Notes: a model not told the origin generated them from the sequence alone. 37,879 bases of DNA from Sphingomonadales bacterium 39-57-19 (GCA_002282385.1 NCJG01000004.1:76254-114132); one strand, 5' to 3'. Shown: positions 15,834 to 24,339, numbered from the stretch's first letter. Numbers and translations: made by a program.

Positions 15834-16349
15834 TTATGCTGCCTTTTGGTCAGCATAGGCACCAAAAACGCGTGCCAATTTCGCAGCAGGTGCGGTCGAC
15901 AGCTGTGCAAGCTTCGTTGCCGGTGCTTGGATAAGCCCGATAAGCGTGCCGCGCAGTTCGTCGAGCGATGGCAACGAAGCCAGCGCCTTTACACCGTTTA
16001 CATCAAGGAACGTGTCACCCATCGCGCCGCCGACAATTTCAAGTTTGTCATTGGTCTTTGCGAACTCGACAGCAATCTTTGCAGCTGCAACCGGGTCCGA
16101 CGATGTGGCGAGCGCTGTAGGGCCGGTAAGCAATTCAGCTACCGATCCATATTGCGTTCCTTCAAGAGCGATTTTGGCAAGACGGTTCTTGGCAACCTTA
16201 TAGCTTGCGCCAGCATCCCGCATCTTCAAACGAAGGTCGGTCGATTGTGCAACCGTCAGCCCGAGATTACGGGTGACGACGACAACCGCCGCTTCATTGA
16301 AAGTGGCGTTCAGCGATGCAACTGTTTCGGTCTTTTCAGAACGGTTCAT
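15834..16349 (-). CDS. rplJ: Large ribosomal subunit protein uL10
   Basis: The 171-residue protein forms the base of the ribosomal stalk and binds bL12 dimers through its C-terminal helix. Visible signatures are [41 protein letters not shown] in the rRNA-binding half and an Ala-rich C-terminus. AAGGAG lies upstream of the ATG. The preceding 270-nt leader with its hairpins is typical of autogenous control by the L10-L12 complex. rplJ is separated from rplA, its usual upstream neighbour, by about 8 kb. Confidence 0.98.
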   Translation of the reverse strand: MNRSEKTETVASLNATFNEAAVVVVTRNLGLTVAQSTDLRLKMRDAGASYKVAKNRLAKIALEGTQYGSVAELLTGPTALATSSDPVAAAKIAVEFAKTNDKLEIVGGAMGDTFLDVNGVKALASLPSLDELRGTLIGLIQAPATKLAQLSTAPAAKLARVFGAYADQKAA

Positions 16350-16548
16350 GCATTACTCCTTTTTCAGACTTCGCCGGCGAACCGACAAAATCCAACACGA
16401 AAAGCGAAACACCCGGCTGGGCGATCCGCTGACTTCAGTCCGTGGGGAAGTTTCATGCCGAACTCACACGATCTAAAATCGGGAGCGGTGGCGAAGGATG
16501 GCAAAAGCCAATCCTGAAATCTCTATCCCCGTCTAGGCTGGAAATTAA

Positions 16549-16601
16549 GAACGGCAAATTCCGTTCACCAACTGTCTCGGACGGTTGCCGGTGGAGCCGT
16601 C
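16549..16601 (-). promoter_or_regulatory. Candidate ribosomal protein L10 leader (autoregulatory mRNA element)
   Basis: On the minus strand two hairpins lie in a row: GACGG...CCGTC (16580-16601) and GAACGG-AATTTG-CCGTTC (16549-16566), joined by an AGACAGTTGGT-type linker. They lie about 200-250 nt before rplJ and directly after its promoter. L10 leaders, bound by the L10(L12)4 complex to repress translation, occur at this place in many bacteria. Identity as a leader is inferred from position and shape. Confidence 0.55.
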
Positions 16602-16620
16602 GCCCCACCGAACGAGGCGG

Positions 16621-16648
16621 GCATTAGCAGGGTTGGACGCAGAGTCAA
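16621..16648 (-). promoter_or_regulatory. Sigma-70-type promoter of rplJ-rplL
   Basis: On the minus strand TTGACT (16643-16648), a 16-bp spacer and TAATGC (16621-16626) form a good -35 and a weaker -10. Transcription would begin near 16613 and include the leader hairpins. Confidence 0.6.
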
Positions 16649-16791
16649 GGGCGGCCGCCCCTTTGATCGCTGTCCGCTGCGACAGAGTTTCAAAATCCTA
16701 TGAAAGTCTGGACAATTTATCTTACTGGACAATCCTTGCTTCGCTGACTTAATCGAAATGGAAATCATCAGGTTAAAGGACACAATAATAT

Positions 16792-17205
16792 ATGCCCGAC
16801 ACGCGTGAAAAAACAGCGGCGCTGATTGGCGCATATTATGCTGCATTCAATGCCATGGATGTTGAAGCTATCTTGGCATGTCTGGATGACAATGTGGCGC
16901 ATGATATCAATCAAGGGGACCGTGAAACCGGCAAGCTGGCCTTTCGCGCCTTTCTTGGCCGCATGGACCATGCCTATAGTGAACAGCTGCGTGATATTGT
17001 CATTATGACCAGCGAAGACGGCAAGCGCGCGGCGGCGGAATTCATCGTCGACGGGATTTACAAGGTGGCTGATGAAGGCTTTCCTGCAGCGCATGGCCAG
17101 AGCTACAGCTTACCAGCGGGCGGTTTCTTTGAGGTCGCAGACGGAAAAATCACACGCGTCTCGGTCTATTATAATCTTGCCGACTGGATTGCCCAGGTTT
17201 CATGA
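16792..17205 (+). CDS. SnoaL/ketosteroid-isomerase-like NTF2-fold protein
   Basis: The 137-residue protein starts TAALIGAYYAAFNAMDVEAILACLDDNVAHDINQG, which is the helix and cone entrance of NTF2-like proteins, and ends with GGFFEVADGKITRVSVYYNLADW. It belongs with the ketosteroid-isomerase-related proteins, whose members range from isomerases and dehydratases to binding proteins; real steroid isomerisation is not implied. Its TGA overlaps the ATG of the acetyltransferase gene (ATGA), and that gene in turn overlaps the nitrilase gene, so all three are translationally coupled and probably share a pathway. Confidence 0.85.
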   Translation: MPDTREKTAALIGAYYAAFNAMDVEAILACLDDNVAHDINQGDRETGKLAFRAFLGRMDHAYSEQLRDIVIMTSEDGKRAAAEFIVDGIYKVADEGFPAAHGQSYSLPAGGFFEVADGKITRVSVYYNLADWIAQVS

Positions 17206-17792
17206 CCTTAGCCGTCCGTTCCTTGACGGATCCCGAGGAGCGCTGGGCCGCCATTCCGGCGCTGTCTGATCTGCGGATCCGGGTTTTTCGCAGCTGGCCC
17301 TATCTGTATGACGGTAGTGCAGAATATGAGGCCGCTTATATGGCCGAATTTGTGCGCGAACCGGGTTCGGTACTTGTCGTCGCCCGGGACGGGGACGCAA
17401 TCATCGGCGCGGCTACGGCGTCTCCATTGGAGGGGCAGAAGGCAGACATCCAGAATCCCTTCTGTGACCAAGGAATGGATGTTGCGCAGATATTCTATTT
17501 CGGGGAATCTGTTCTGTTGCCGCAATATCAAGGGCAAGGCATTGGACACCAGTTTTTCAACGCGCGTGAAGACGCAGCGCGCGCCGCAGGGGCACGGCAA
17601 ACCGCCTTTTGCGCAGTGATCCGCCCTGACGATCATCCGATGCGGCCCGAAACACCACGCGATTTGCACCCGTTCTGGCGTGCTCGCGGCTATGCGCCGG
17701 TGCCCGGTTTGACAGGAACGATTGAGTGGCAGGATCTGGGCGACGATTTCGAAAGCGAACATCTCATGCAATTTTGGATGCGTGACCTGTGA
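17202..17792 (+). CDS. GNAT-family N-acetyltransferase
   Basis: The 196-residue GNAT protein has an N-terminal RVFRSWPYLYDGSAEYEAAYM, the strand SVLVVARDGDAIIGAATASPL, and the acetyl-CoA binding motif A around LPQYQGQGIGHQFFNARED (Q/RxxGxG/A type). The C-terminal half is longer than in minimal GNATs and ends with a conserved-looking HPFWRARGYAPV. It overlaps the upstream gene as ATGA and the downstream nitrilase-type gene as GTGA. Fused GNAT/carbon-nitrogen hydrolase proteins exist in other bacteria; here the two parts are separate genes, which suggests that they still act together. Confidence 0.87.
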   Translation: MTLAVRSLTDPEERWAAIPALSDLRIRVFRSWPYLYDGSAEYEAAYMAEFVREPGSVLVVARDGDAIIGAATASPLEGQKADIQNPFCDQGMDVAQIFYFGESVLLPQYQGQGIGHQFFNAREDAARAAGARQTAFCAVIRPDDHPMRPETPRDLHPFWRARGYAPVPGLTGTIEWQDLGDDFESEHLMQFWMRDL

Positions 17793-18694
17793 CCGCGTCG
17801 GTCCGTATAGCGGCAGCCCAATATCCCATCGGGGAACCCGATAGCTTTGGCAGTTGGCAAGCGAAAGTCGGGCATTGGGTGAACGATGCCGCGGCGCAAG
17901 GCGCACAGTTGTTGGTGTTTCCCGAATATGCGGCGATGGAATTGGCCGCAATTGACAAAGCGACGGCGAGCGATCTGCATGCCTCGTTGCGGGCCGTGGT
18001 TGCACTGGGACCAAGAATTGACGCCCATTATGCGGATCTCGCCAAGCAATTTGGGGTCGTTCTGCTCGGCGGAACCCGTCCCTTTGGCCAAGACGATGGG
18101 CAGGTTGTAAACAGGGCGACGCTGTATATGCCGGACGGACAAACGGCGTATCAGGACAAGATTATGATGACCCGGTTCGAACGTGAATCCTGGGACATTA
18201 AAGGCGGAAAAAGCCTGCGGGTTTTTCGGACATCTTATGGAATGCTGGGCATTTCTACCTGCTATGACATCGAATTCCCGATGATCGCGCGGGCGCAGGC
18301 ACAAGCTGGCGCACAGGCCATTCTCTGCCCGTCGTGCACCGACAGCTTGCAAGGCTATCACCGCGTTCGGATTGGGGCGCAGGCGCGGGCATTGGAAAAC
18401 CAAATTTTTGTGGCGCAGGCACCGACCGTTGGCATGGCCCCATGGTCGCCGGCGCTCGACGAAAATTATGGTGCAGCAGGGCTGTTCGTTCCGCCTGATG
18501 GGGATAGCCCCGATGACGGGATCGTGGCGATTGGGACCGAAGGGCAGGGGGCGTGGGTCGTTGCAGACGCTGATCTTGCGCGCGTGAACCGCTGGCGCAC
18601 CGAAGGGGCCGTTCGTCCCTTTGCGCATTGGCCCGAACAATATTGCGGCGCAATTGCCAGCGATCTGCCGGTGGAAGTTGTGCCGCTGGATTAA
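17789..18694 (+). CDS. Carbon-nitrogen hydrolase (nitrilase superfamily)
   Basis: The 301-residue protein has the complete nitrilase-superfamily triad: Glu46 (VFPEYAAMEL), Lys124 (AYQDKIMMTRFERE) and Cys158 (ISTCYDIEFP). The enzyme should hydrolyse an amide, carbamoyl or nitrile bond of a small molecule. The start is GTG, within the GTGA overlap with the GNAT gene; no other start fits. A His/Arg-containing HRVRIGAQARALENQIFVAQ follows the Cys, as in amidase members rather than in true nitrilases. Pairing with the acetyltransferase suggests acylation and deacylation of a common metabolite or a two-step conversion. Confidence 0.92.
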   Translation: MTASVRIAAAQYPIGEPDSFGSWQAKVGHWVNDAAAQGAQLLVFPEYAAMELAAIDKATASDLHASLRAVVALGPRIDAHYADLAKQFGVVLLGGTRPFGQDDGQVVNRATLYMPDGQTAYQDKIMMTRFERESWDIKGGKSLRVFRTSYGMLGISTCYDIEFPMIARAQAQAGAQAILCPSCTDSLQGYHRVRIGAQARALENQIFVAQAPTVGMAPWSPALDENYGAAGLFVPPDGDSPDDGIVAIGTEGQGAWVVADADLARVNRWRTEGAVRPFAHWPEQYCGAIASDLPVEVVPLD

Positions 18695-18733
18695 CTGTTC
18701 GCAAAAACGGGCGGAGCGGTTAGGGGGATTTCT

Positions 18734-19633
18734 ATGCCACAAAATGCCGCCCTTCCACGCCTGCACCTTCTGCTCGCGATCGCAGTGATGGCGGTGTGGG
18801 GAACGAACTTCGTCGTCATCAAATTGGCGCTCACCCATTTGCCGCCTTTGTGGCTTGCGACGCTGCGTTTTACGTGCGCATTTCTGCCAGCGGCATTTTT
18901 CCTAAAACGGCCAGCGGTGCCTTTGTCCAATCTTGCGGCGTACGGCGTATTGATCGGGGCCGGGCAGTTCGGCCTGCTGTTTTTGGCGATGAAAGGCGAT
19001 ATTACGCCGGGCCTCGCCTCACTGGTCGTTCAGATCCAGGTCTTCTTTACCATTGCCCTATCCATGCGGCTGACGGGGGAGAGGGTGCGCACATTCCAAT
19101 GGGCTGCACTGGCGTTAGCGACAAGCGGGCTGGCCGTCATTCTGACCCATTCGGACGGCAGCGCGACGCCATTGGGATTGATGCTCGTCGTAACGGCGGC
19201 CTTTTGCTGGTCGAGTGGCAATATGGTCTCGCGCGCCGCGGGTAAGGTCGACATGCTTGCGTATGTGGTCTGGGCCAGCATCTTTGCGGTGCCGCCATTG
19301 TTGACCCTCGCCTTGCTATTTGAAGGCCCGTCGGCCTTGATTGCGGGCGTGCACGCAGCAACAGCGACGACCTGGGCCGCGGTGGTCTGGCAAGCGGTTG
19401 GCAACACGATGTTCGGCTATGGGATTTGGGGATGGCTTCTCGCCCGGCATCCTGCGGCAACCGTTGCGCCTATGGCGTTGCTGGTGCCGATATTCGGGAT
19501 GGGGGCGTCGGCCTTGCTCTTGAACGAGCCATTACAGAGCTGGAAATTGCTTGCCGCTGCGCTGGTCATGGGCGGATTGGCGTTAAGCCTTTTATGGCCG
19601 AGATTTTTTCAACCTATTTCGAAAATCGAATAG
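18734..19633 (+). CDS. EamA/DMT-superfamily transporter
   Basis: The 299-residue protein has about ten predicted membrane helices in two EamA repeats (first around AVWGTNFVVIKLAL, second around CWSSGNMVSRAAG), as in the drug/metabolite transporter superfamily that includes amino-acid and metabolite exporters such as RhtA and EamA. AGGGGGA lies just before the ATG. It follows the nitrilase gene by 39 bp and may export the product of that operon. Its 3' end overlaps the convergent DUF3237 gene by 25 bp. Confidence 0.9.
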   Translation: MPQNAALPRLHLLLAIAVMAVWGTNFVVIKLALTHLPPLWLATLRFTCAFLPAAFFLKRPAVPLSNLAAYGVLIGAGQFGLLFLAMKGDITPGLASLVVQIQVFFTIALSMRLTGERVRTFQWAALALATSGLAVILTHSDGSATPLGLMLVVTAAFCWSSGNMVSRAAGKVDMLAYVVWASIFAVPPLLTLALLFEGPSALIAGVHAATATTWAAVVWQAVGNTMFGYGIWGWLLARHPAATVAPMALLVPIFGMGASALLLNEPLQSWKLLAAALVMGGLALSLLWPRFFQPISKIE

Positions 19634-20073
19634 ACCGGACCCGCAGCGGTTTGTTCACCGGTGCCGACGGCGATGACATTGTTAAGCCAGCTATAGCGGC
19701 TATCACCACATTCGAATTTTGCGACGACTGCCAGTGAATATTCGTGCGGCTCCAGCAATGTGCCTTTCCGGAACCGAGACATTGCTTCGGCTTCGGCCAG
19801 AAAACGGCCCTGATAATTGAGGTAAACCATCGCCCCGTCGTCGGTTTGCAGCGTCAGGCGGACGTCGATTACCATCACGCCATCTTCACGATTGACGACC
19901 CAATCATTTCCGCCCGGCAGCACCGTGCCGTTCAGCCGCTCGCCAGCAAAATGGCCGCCGGTGACGGGGGCAATGCGGCGCAGGCCGGCAGGGGTTTGGC
20001 CAATGCTGATCATCCCTGCGAAATCAACGGTCAGCGTCATGGTAATGAGGTGGTGGTGCGGTAAATTGTTCAT
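19609..20073 (-). CDS. DUF3237-domain protein
   Basis: The 154-residue protein has the DUF3237 layout: GLRRIAPVTGGHFAGERLNGTVLPGGNDW, then DVRLTLQTDDGAMVYLNYQGRF and a C-terminal SRYSWLNNVIAVGTGE. These are beta-barrel proteins of unknown function, often next to degradative genes. The frame is open to 20139, but an upstream start would overlap the divergent Rieske gene, so MNNLPHHHL at 20073 is chosen. It shares a 55-bp divergent spacer with the Rieske oxygenase, which suggests co-regulation, and overlaps the EamA gene tail-to-tail. Confidence 0.85.
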   Translation of the reverse strand: MNNLPHHHLITMTLTVDFAGMISIGQTPAGLRRIAPVTGGHFAGERLNGTVLPGGNDWVVNREDGVMVIDVRLTLQTDDGAMVYLNYQGRFLAEAEAMSRFRKGTLLEPHEYSLAVVAKFECGDSRYSWLNNVIAVGTGEQTAAGPVYSIFEIG

Positions 20074-20128
20074 TGCACAGTTGCTACCATGACGGCAGGA
20101 TGGCGCAAGAATTATCAGGGAGAGAGTT

Positions 20129-21490
20129 TTGGACAACATAATTGCGCGCCGTCCAGGCCCATCGGTTCAGGAAGTGTTCGACGGCGATCGTAATCCAGCG
20201 CCTGCGGTCATGCGCGTGGAATCACCCGCCATTGGGCAAAGCAGTGATGATGTTTCTATTGCGCGTTACTTCGCCAAAGACTGGCATGATCGCGAAGTCG
20301 AGCAGGTTTGGCGCAAGACATGGCAACTGGCGTGCCGGCTGGAGCATATCCCGAATATTGGCGACCATATTGTGTATGACATCGTGCATGACTCGCTCAT
20401 CGTTGTGCGAACAGGCCCGGACGAGATTAAAGCCTATATCAATTCATGCCTGCATCGCGGCACGATGCTCCGCACAGAAGGCGGGTGCGTTAAGCAGTTT
20501 CGTTGCCCCTTCCACGGCTGGACTTGGAAGCTGGATGGCGCATTATCTGTCATTCCCGGCCAATGGGATTTCCCGCATGTAGATAAGGACAAGATGAACC
20601 TTCCCGAAGCGCGCGTTGGCACATGGGGCGGCTTTGTTTTCATTAATTTTGATGCCGATGCCGAACCCCTTGAAACCTATCTCGAAAATCTGCCCGAGCA
20701 TTTTGCCTCCTTCAATCTGGAAGACCGCTATGTCGCGGCGCATGTTGCCAAGATTATGCCATGCAATTGGAAACTGGCGATGGAGGCTTTCGTCGAGGCA
20801 TATCATGTGCCGTTCGCGCATGGGCAGGTGCTGAGCTATTATGGGGACAGCAACACCCAATATGACGTTTGGCCCGGTGTGCGCCATGTCAGCCGGATGA
20901 TCAGCGTGCAGGGCGTCGCCAGCCCATCGAAACCCGCAGCGACAGCTGAACAAACCATAGAGGAAATGCGCCGCGACGTGCCCTTTTTTGCGGGCAAGCC
21001 CATTGAAGTGGGCGCAGGTGAAACGGCGCGGGGCAAACTGGCCGAACGGGCGCGGGAGAAGATTTCGCGCTCGATTGGCCGTGACATGTCCGCCCTATCG
21101 GATTCGGAATCGCTCGACCTGATCGAATATATGCTTTTTCCCAATATGGTGCCGTGGGGCGGGCAGGCGTTGCCCATCACCTACCGCTTCCGCCCGAACG
21201 GCGACGACCCCGAAAGCTCGATCATGGAAATCATGTTCCTGTTTTCCAAAGCCCCCGATGGATCGCATCCGGAACCCGCAAAAATGACGATGCTGGGACT
21301 GGATCAGAAATGGGCTGACGCACCGGAGCTTGGTTCGGCTGCAATGGTTGCTGATCAGGACACCGACAATCTGAAGCGGATCCAAAAAGGTCTGCGCGCG
21401 TCGAAGAAACCGGGTGTGACATTGGCGCGTTATCAGGAAAGCCGCATCCGCCATTACCACGAAACGCTGGATGCATATATGGCGCGGTAG
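20129..21490 (+). CDS. Rieske non-heme iron oxygenase, alpha subunit
   Basis: The 453-residue protein has a Rieske [2Fe-2S] site CLHRG...CPFHGW (Cys107, His109, Cys126, His129) and the mononuclear iron site NWKLAMEAFVEAYHVPFAH with His226 and His231. It should hydroxylate or dihydroxylate an aromatic or alicyclic substrate using electrons from a separate reductase. Neither a ferredoxin/reductase nor a small beta subunit lies nearby, so those must be encoded elsewhere. The start is TTG with GGGAGAG 4-5 nt upstream; the next in-frame ATG (20210) has no ribosome binding site. It is followed after 55 bp by a symporter that might import the substrate. Confidence 0.93.
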   Translation: MDNIIARRPGPSVQEVFDGDRNPAPAVMRVESPAIGQSSDDVSIARYFAKDWHDREVEQVWRKTWQLACRLEHIPNIGDHIVYDIVHDSLIVVRTGPDEIKAYINSCLHRGTMLRTEGGCVKQFRCPFHGWTWKLDGALSVIPGQWDFPHVDKDKMNLPEARVGTWGGFVFINFDADAEPLETYLENLPEHFASFNLEDRYVAAHVAKIMPCNWKLAMEAFVEAYHVPFAHGQVLSYYGDSNTQYDVWPGVRHVSRMISVQGVASPSKPAATAEQTIEEMRRDVPFFAGKPIEVGAGETARGKLAERAREKISRSIGRDMSALSDSESLDLIEYMLFPNMVPWGGQALPITYRFRPNGDDPESSIMEIMFLFSKAPDGSHPEPAKMTMLGLDQKWADAPELGSAAMVADQDTDNLKRIQKGLRASKKPGVTLARYQESRIRHYHETLDAYMAR

Positions 21491-21545
21491 CGCATTTGAA
21501 CAAACAGGCATGTTCCGCTAATGGCTCAGCCTTGGGAGAGCATTC

Positions 21546-23108
21546 ATGCCATTAGCATTCACCGTTTATGACTGGGGCATATTGCTTGCCTATGTCGCAT
21601 TGCTGGCAATTGCCGGCTATCAGGCGACACGGCGGACCAAAACGGCGGATGACTATTTTCTCGCCGGGCATCATGCGCCGGTCTGGCTGGTTGCGGTGTC
21701 CGTTCTGTCGACGATGCAGTCGGCGGCAACATTTCTCGGCGCCCCCGATAACAGCTATCGCGGTGATTACAGCTATCTCACAAGCAACTTCGCCGCGATC
21801 ATCGCTGCCTTTATCGTCGCACGTTTCCTGATCCCGCGTTTCTACGCAATCGGTGCGACCACGGTATATGAATTGCTGGAGGCCCGTTTCGACGCGACGG
21901 CAAGACGCGCGGCGGCGGGGATGTATCTCGTCGGCCGGATTTTGGCGAGCGGCGCGCGGCTGTATCTTGCCGCTATTGCGGTTTCGATGATCATCTTCCT
22001 TGATGTCGAGCCGCAGCATATCGTTATCGCGTCGGCGGTGCTTGTCGTTTTCGGTGTTGTGTTCACACTGTTCGGCGGGCTCAATGCCGTTATCTGGAGC
22101 GACCTGGTGCAGGTCGTGCTCTACCTTGGTGGTGCGGTGCTGGTGCTTATTTTCCTGCTGGTGAAAATTCCTGCACCTGCTCCGGAAATCTGGGACGCGC
22201 TTCAATCTGCACCGGACGGAATGGACAAGCTGCGTTTGTTTGACTGGTCGTTCGACTTTACCAAGCCGTTTACCGTTTGGGCGATCCTGACCGGGCTGGT
22301 GCTGCTCAATATCGGCAATGCCGGGCTCGATCAGGACACGACGCAGCGCTTTTTGGCATGCGAAAATGCACAATCGGGCAAGCGCGCTTTGTATGCGAGC
22401 ATGTGGGCGGCAATCCCCGTGGTGGCTTTATTCATGGCGATTGGATCGCTGCTCCACATCTTCTACAACCGCCCCGACCTTATGGGCGTGAGCGTTGGTG
22501 CTACCAACGCGTTCGCGGGCGAAAAAATCACGGTCTTCATGTCGTTCATTCTGTCTGAAATCCCACCCGGCTTGCGCGGGCTGGTAACCGTAGGCGTCAT
22601 CGCAGCGGCGGCGATCAATTCCGGACTGATTTCAATGTCGGCGGTGGTCGTGAACGATTTTTACCGGCCTTGGCTGGAACGGCGTGGCGCACCGTCCAAC
22701 GAGCAGCATTATGTCAACGCCGGACGCACGGCGATGATATTGCTCGCCTGTGCGCTGTTTGCGATGTCGATATTATGTTTCTATTGGCAGCATTACAGCG
22801 ACACGCCTTTGCTCGAATTTGTGCTCGGCGTCATGGTCTTTGCCTATTCGGGCTTGCTGGGCGTTTATGGCACCGTGGTGTTTACGAAGCGTGGGGCGAC
22901 ATGGTCGGTGATCGCCGCGCTGCTGGCTGGATTTGTCGCGATCCTGCTGCAACAGCATTATGTCGTGGACAGTCTTGGCCTGCCTGCGGCGTGGAAGGCT
23001 CTGGCTTTCCCATGGCAGCTATGTATCGGGACGGCAGTCGCCTTTGCTGTTTGCTGCGCAGGTCGTGATATCAAGGATAAATCAGATGCCGCGCCCGTAG
23101 CTGCCTAA
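21546..23108 (+). CDS. Sodium:solute symporter (SSS family)
   Basis: The 520-residue membrane protein has the SSS pattern of about 13 helices, with the early DYFLAGHHAPVWLVAVSVLSTMQSAATFLGAP (sodium- and substrate-site region), TLFGGLNAVIWSDLVQ and NAGLDQDTTQRFLAC. SSS members import sugars, sialic acid, carboxylates or amino acids with sodium; the substrate is not evident. Two contexts compete: the upstream Rieske oxygenase, or the convergent NamZ-type muramidase, which releases MurNAc from peptidoglycan. GGGAGAG precedes the ATG. The last 38 bp overlap the muramidase gene on the other strand. Confidence 0.92.
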   Translation: MPLAFTVYDWGILLAYVALLAIAGYQATRRTKTADDYFLAGHHAPVWLVAVSVLSTMQSAATFLGAPDNSYRGDYSYLTSNFAAIIAAFIVARFLIPRFYAIGATTVYELLEARFDATARRAAAGMYLVGRILASGARLYLAAIAVSMIIFLDVEPQHIVIASAVLVVFGVVFTLFGGLNAVIWSDLVQVVLYLGGAVLVLIFLLVKIPAPAPEIWDALQSAPDGMDKLRLFDWSFDFTKPFTVWAILTGLVLLNIGNAGLDQDTTQRFLACENAQSGKRALYASMWAAIPVVALFMAIGSLLHIFYNRPDLMGVSVGATNAFAGEKITVFMSFILSEIPPGLRGLVTVGVIAAAAINSGLISMSAVVVNDFYRPWLERRGAPSNEQHYVNAGRTAMILLACALFAMSILCFYWQHYSDTPLLEFVLGVMVFAYSGLLGVYGTVVFTKRGATWSVIAALLAGFVAILLQQHYVVDSLGLPAAWKALAFPWQLCIGTAVAFAVCCAGRDIKDKSDAAPVAA

Positions 23109-24339
23109 AGGCGTCAAGTCCGGGTTGCCACTGCGCCTCAATCTCGCTGACAGTTTTTCCGTCCAAAATGCCTTTACGGACCGTGTCGGTTCCTGCCAGC
23201 TGGTCGAAAAAGCTTGGAGTGCCGGCGCGGAATTCAAACTTGGCGGGGTACAATTCGTGGACCGCCTTCACCACAGCGATGCCGGTGCGGAATGGCTTGA
23301 ATGTCGCGCTGTTGGTGGGGATGACCCACACGCCGTGACACGGCTGCCCGGCATATTTGGAAAAATCCGGTGTAAAGGAAATGGGCGCGAAAGTGACACC
23401 CGGCAATCCCATTGCATTTAATCGTTCCGCCAGTGCCAGGCCATCTATGAAAGGCGCGCCGATATATTCGAAGGGTTTTTCGCTGCCCCGTCCTTCGGAG
23501 ATGTTGGTGCCCTCAAACAAGGCTGTGCCGGGATATACAGCGGCTGTTTGGGGTGTCCGCATATTGGGTGAGGGCGGCACCCAAGGCAAATCCCAAGCGA
23601 CATAGGGCGCCAAGTCGCGACGCCAGCCGCGCATAGGAATAACGCGCAGGCGCGTGCGCAGCTTTTTCTCACCGACGAACATCTGCGCGAGCTCACCGAA
23701 TGTCATGCCGTGACGTACCGGCATGGCAAAGCTTCCAACAAAAGAGGCGAATGCAGGTTCGAGGACTGGTCCCTCTATCATCACCCCGCCTAGCGGGTTG
23801 GGACGATCCAGCACGATCACCTCGGCTCCGGATTTCTCTGCGGCGCGCAGCATGAACAGCAATGTCGAGGAATATGTATAAAAACGCGTGCCGACGTCCT
23901 GCAGATCGACCAGCACAATATCAATGCCGTGCATCATCTTGTCAGTCGGCATCTTGGTTTCGCCGTAGAGGCTGTAGACGGGCAAGCCGGATTTGGGATC
24001 GATGCCCGAGGCCACCTTTTCACCGGCTTGGGCTTCGCCACGCACGCCATGTTCCGGACTAAACAGCGCGACGAGATTAATAGCGGGATGCGCCCGCAAT
24101 AGATCGACGTCGCTGACGCCCTTGCGATCAACGCCGGTCTGATTGGTCAACAGCGCGACCCGCTTTCCCTTGAGCAACGCCAGTTGGTCGGAAAGCAAGG
24201 CTTCGATCCCGGGGGTGATATGCCTGATGGGAATGGCGATCGATTTGACGGGGGTTGGAGATTTTGGCTGAACCGGATCAGCCGCAACGGCGGCCAGTGG
24301 AAACAGCGCAATGATAAAGGTCAAAAATATTCGCATCAT
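23071..24339 (-). CDS. namZ: Exported DUF1343 protein, NamZ-like exo-beta-N-acetylmuramidase
   Basis: The 422-residue protein starts with a signal peptide (MMRIFLTFIIALFPLAAVAAD). Family signatures are LKGKRVALLTNQTGVDR, LVALFSPEHGVRGEAQAGE, VYSLYGETKMPT, IVLVDLQDVGTRFYTY, VLDRPNPLGG and NISEGRGSEKPFEYIGAPF. DUF1343 proteins include NamZ of Bacillus subtilis, which removes MurNAc from the non-reducing end of peptidoglycan fragments. The Glu residues in SPEHG and SEGRG are plausible catalytic residues (inference). ATG at 24336 is an equal alternative start. It converges on the symporter gene with a 38-bp overlap. No other MurNAc catabolic gene is in the window. Confidence 0.88.
   Translation of the reverse strand: MMRIFLTFIIALFPLAAVAADPVQPKSPTPVKSIAIPIRHITPGIEALLSDQLALLKGKRVALLTNQTGVDRKGVSDVDLLRAHPAINLVALFSPEHGVRGEAQAGEKVASGIDPKSGLPVYSLYGETKMPTDKMMHGIDIVLVDLQDVGTRFYTYSSTLLFMLRAAEKSGAEVIVLDRPNPLGGVMIEGPVLEPAFASFVGSFAMPVRHGMTFGELAQMFVGEKKLRTRLRVIPMRGWRRDLAPYVAWDLPWVPPSPNMRTPQTAAVYPGTALFEGTNISEGRGSEKPFEYIGAPFIDGLALAERLNAMGLPGVTFAPISFTPDFSKYAGQPCHGVWVIPTNSATFKPFRTGIAVVKAVHELYPAKFEFRAGTPSFFDQLAGTDTVRKGILDGKTVSEIEAQWQPGLDAFRQLRARHLIYP

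Larger units (their letters stand above)
16350..16791. other. Gene-free divergent spacer between rplJ and the isomerase-like gene
   Basis: This 442-bp stretch has no convincing gene. The left 300 bp holds the rplJ leader (hairpins at 16549-16601) and its promoter (16621-16648). The right part holds a direct repeat CTGGACAAT at 16708-16716 and 16725-16733, probably in the promoter of the plus-strand operon, plus an AAAGGA ribosome binding site at 16775-16780. Confidence 0.7.

Noticed and set aside
17690..18838. Open frame of 382 residues on the minus strand
   Set aside because: It covers the nitrilase-type gene, whose full catalytic triad is present on the other strand; the translation looks like random basic/Cys/His-rich sequence.
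21552..22373. Open frame of 273 residues on the minus strand
   Set aside because: It is antisense to the symporter's membrane helices, and its charged, His/Arg/Gln-rich composition is an antisense artefact.
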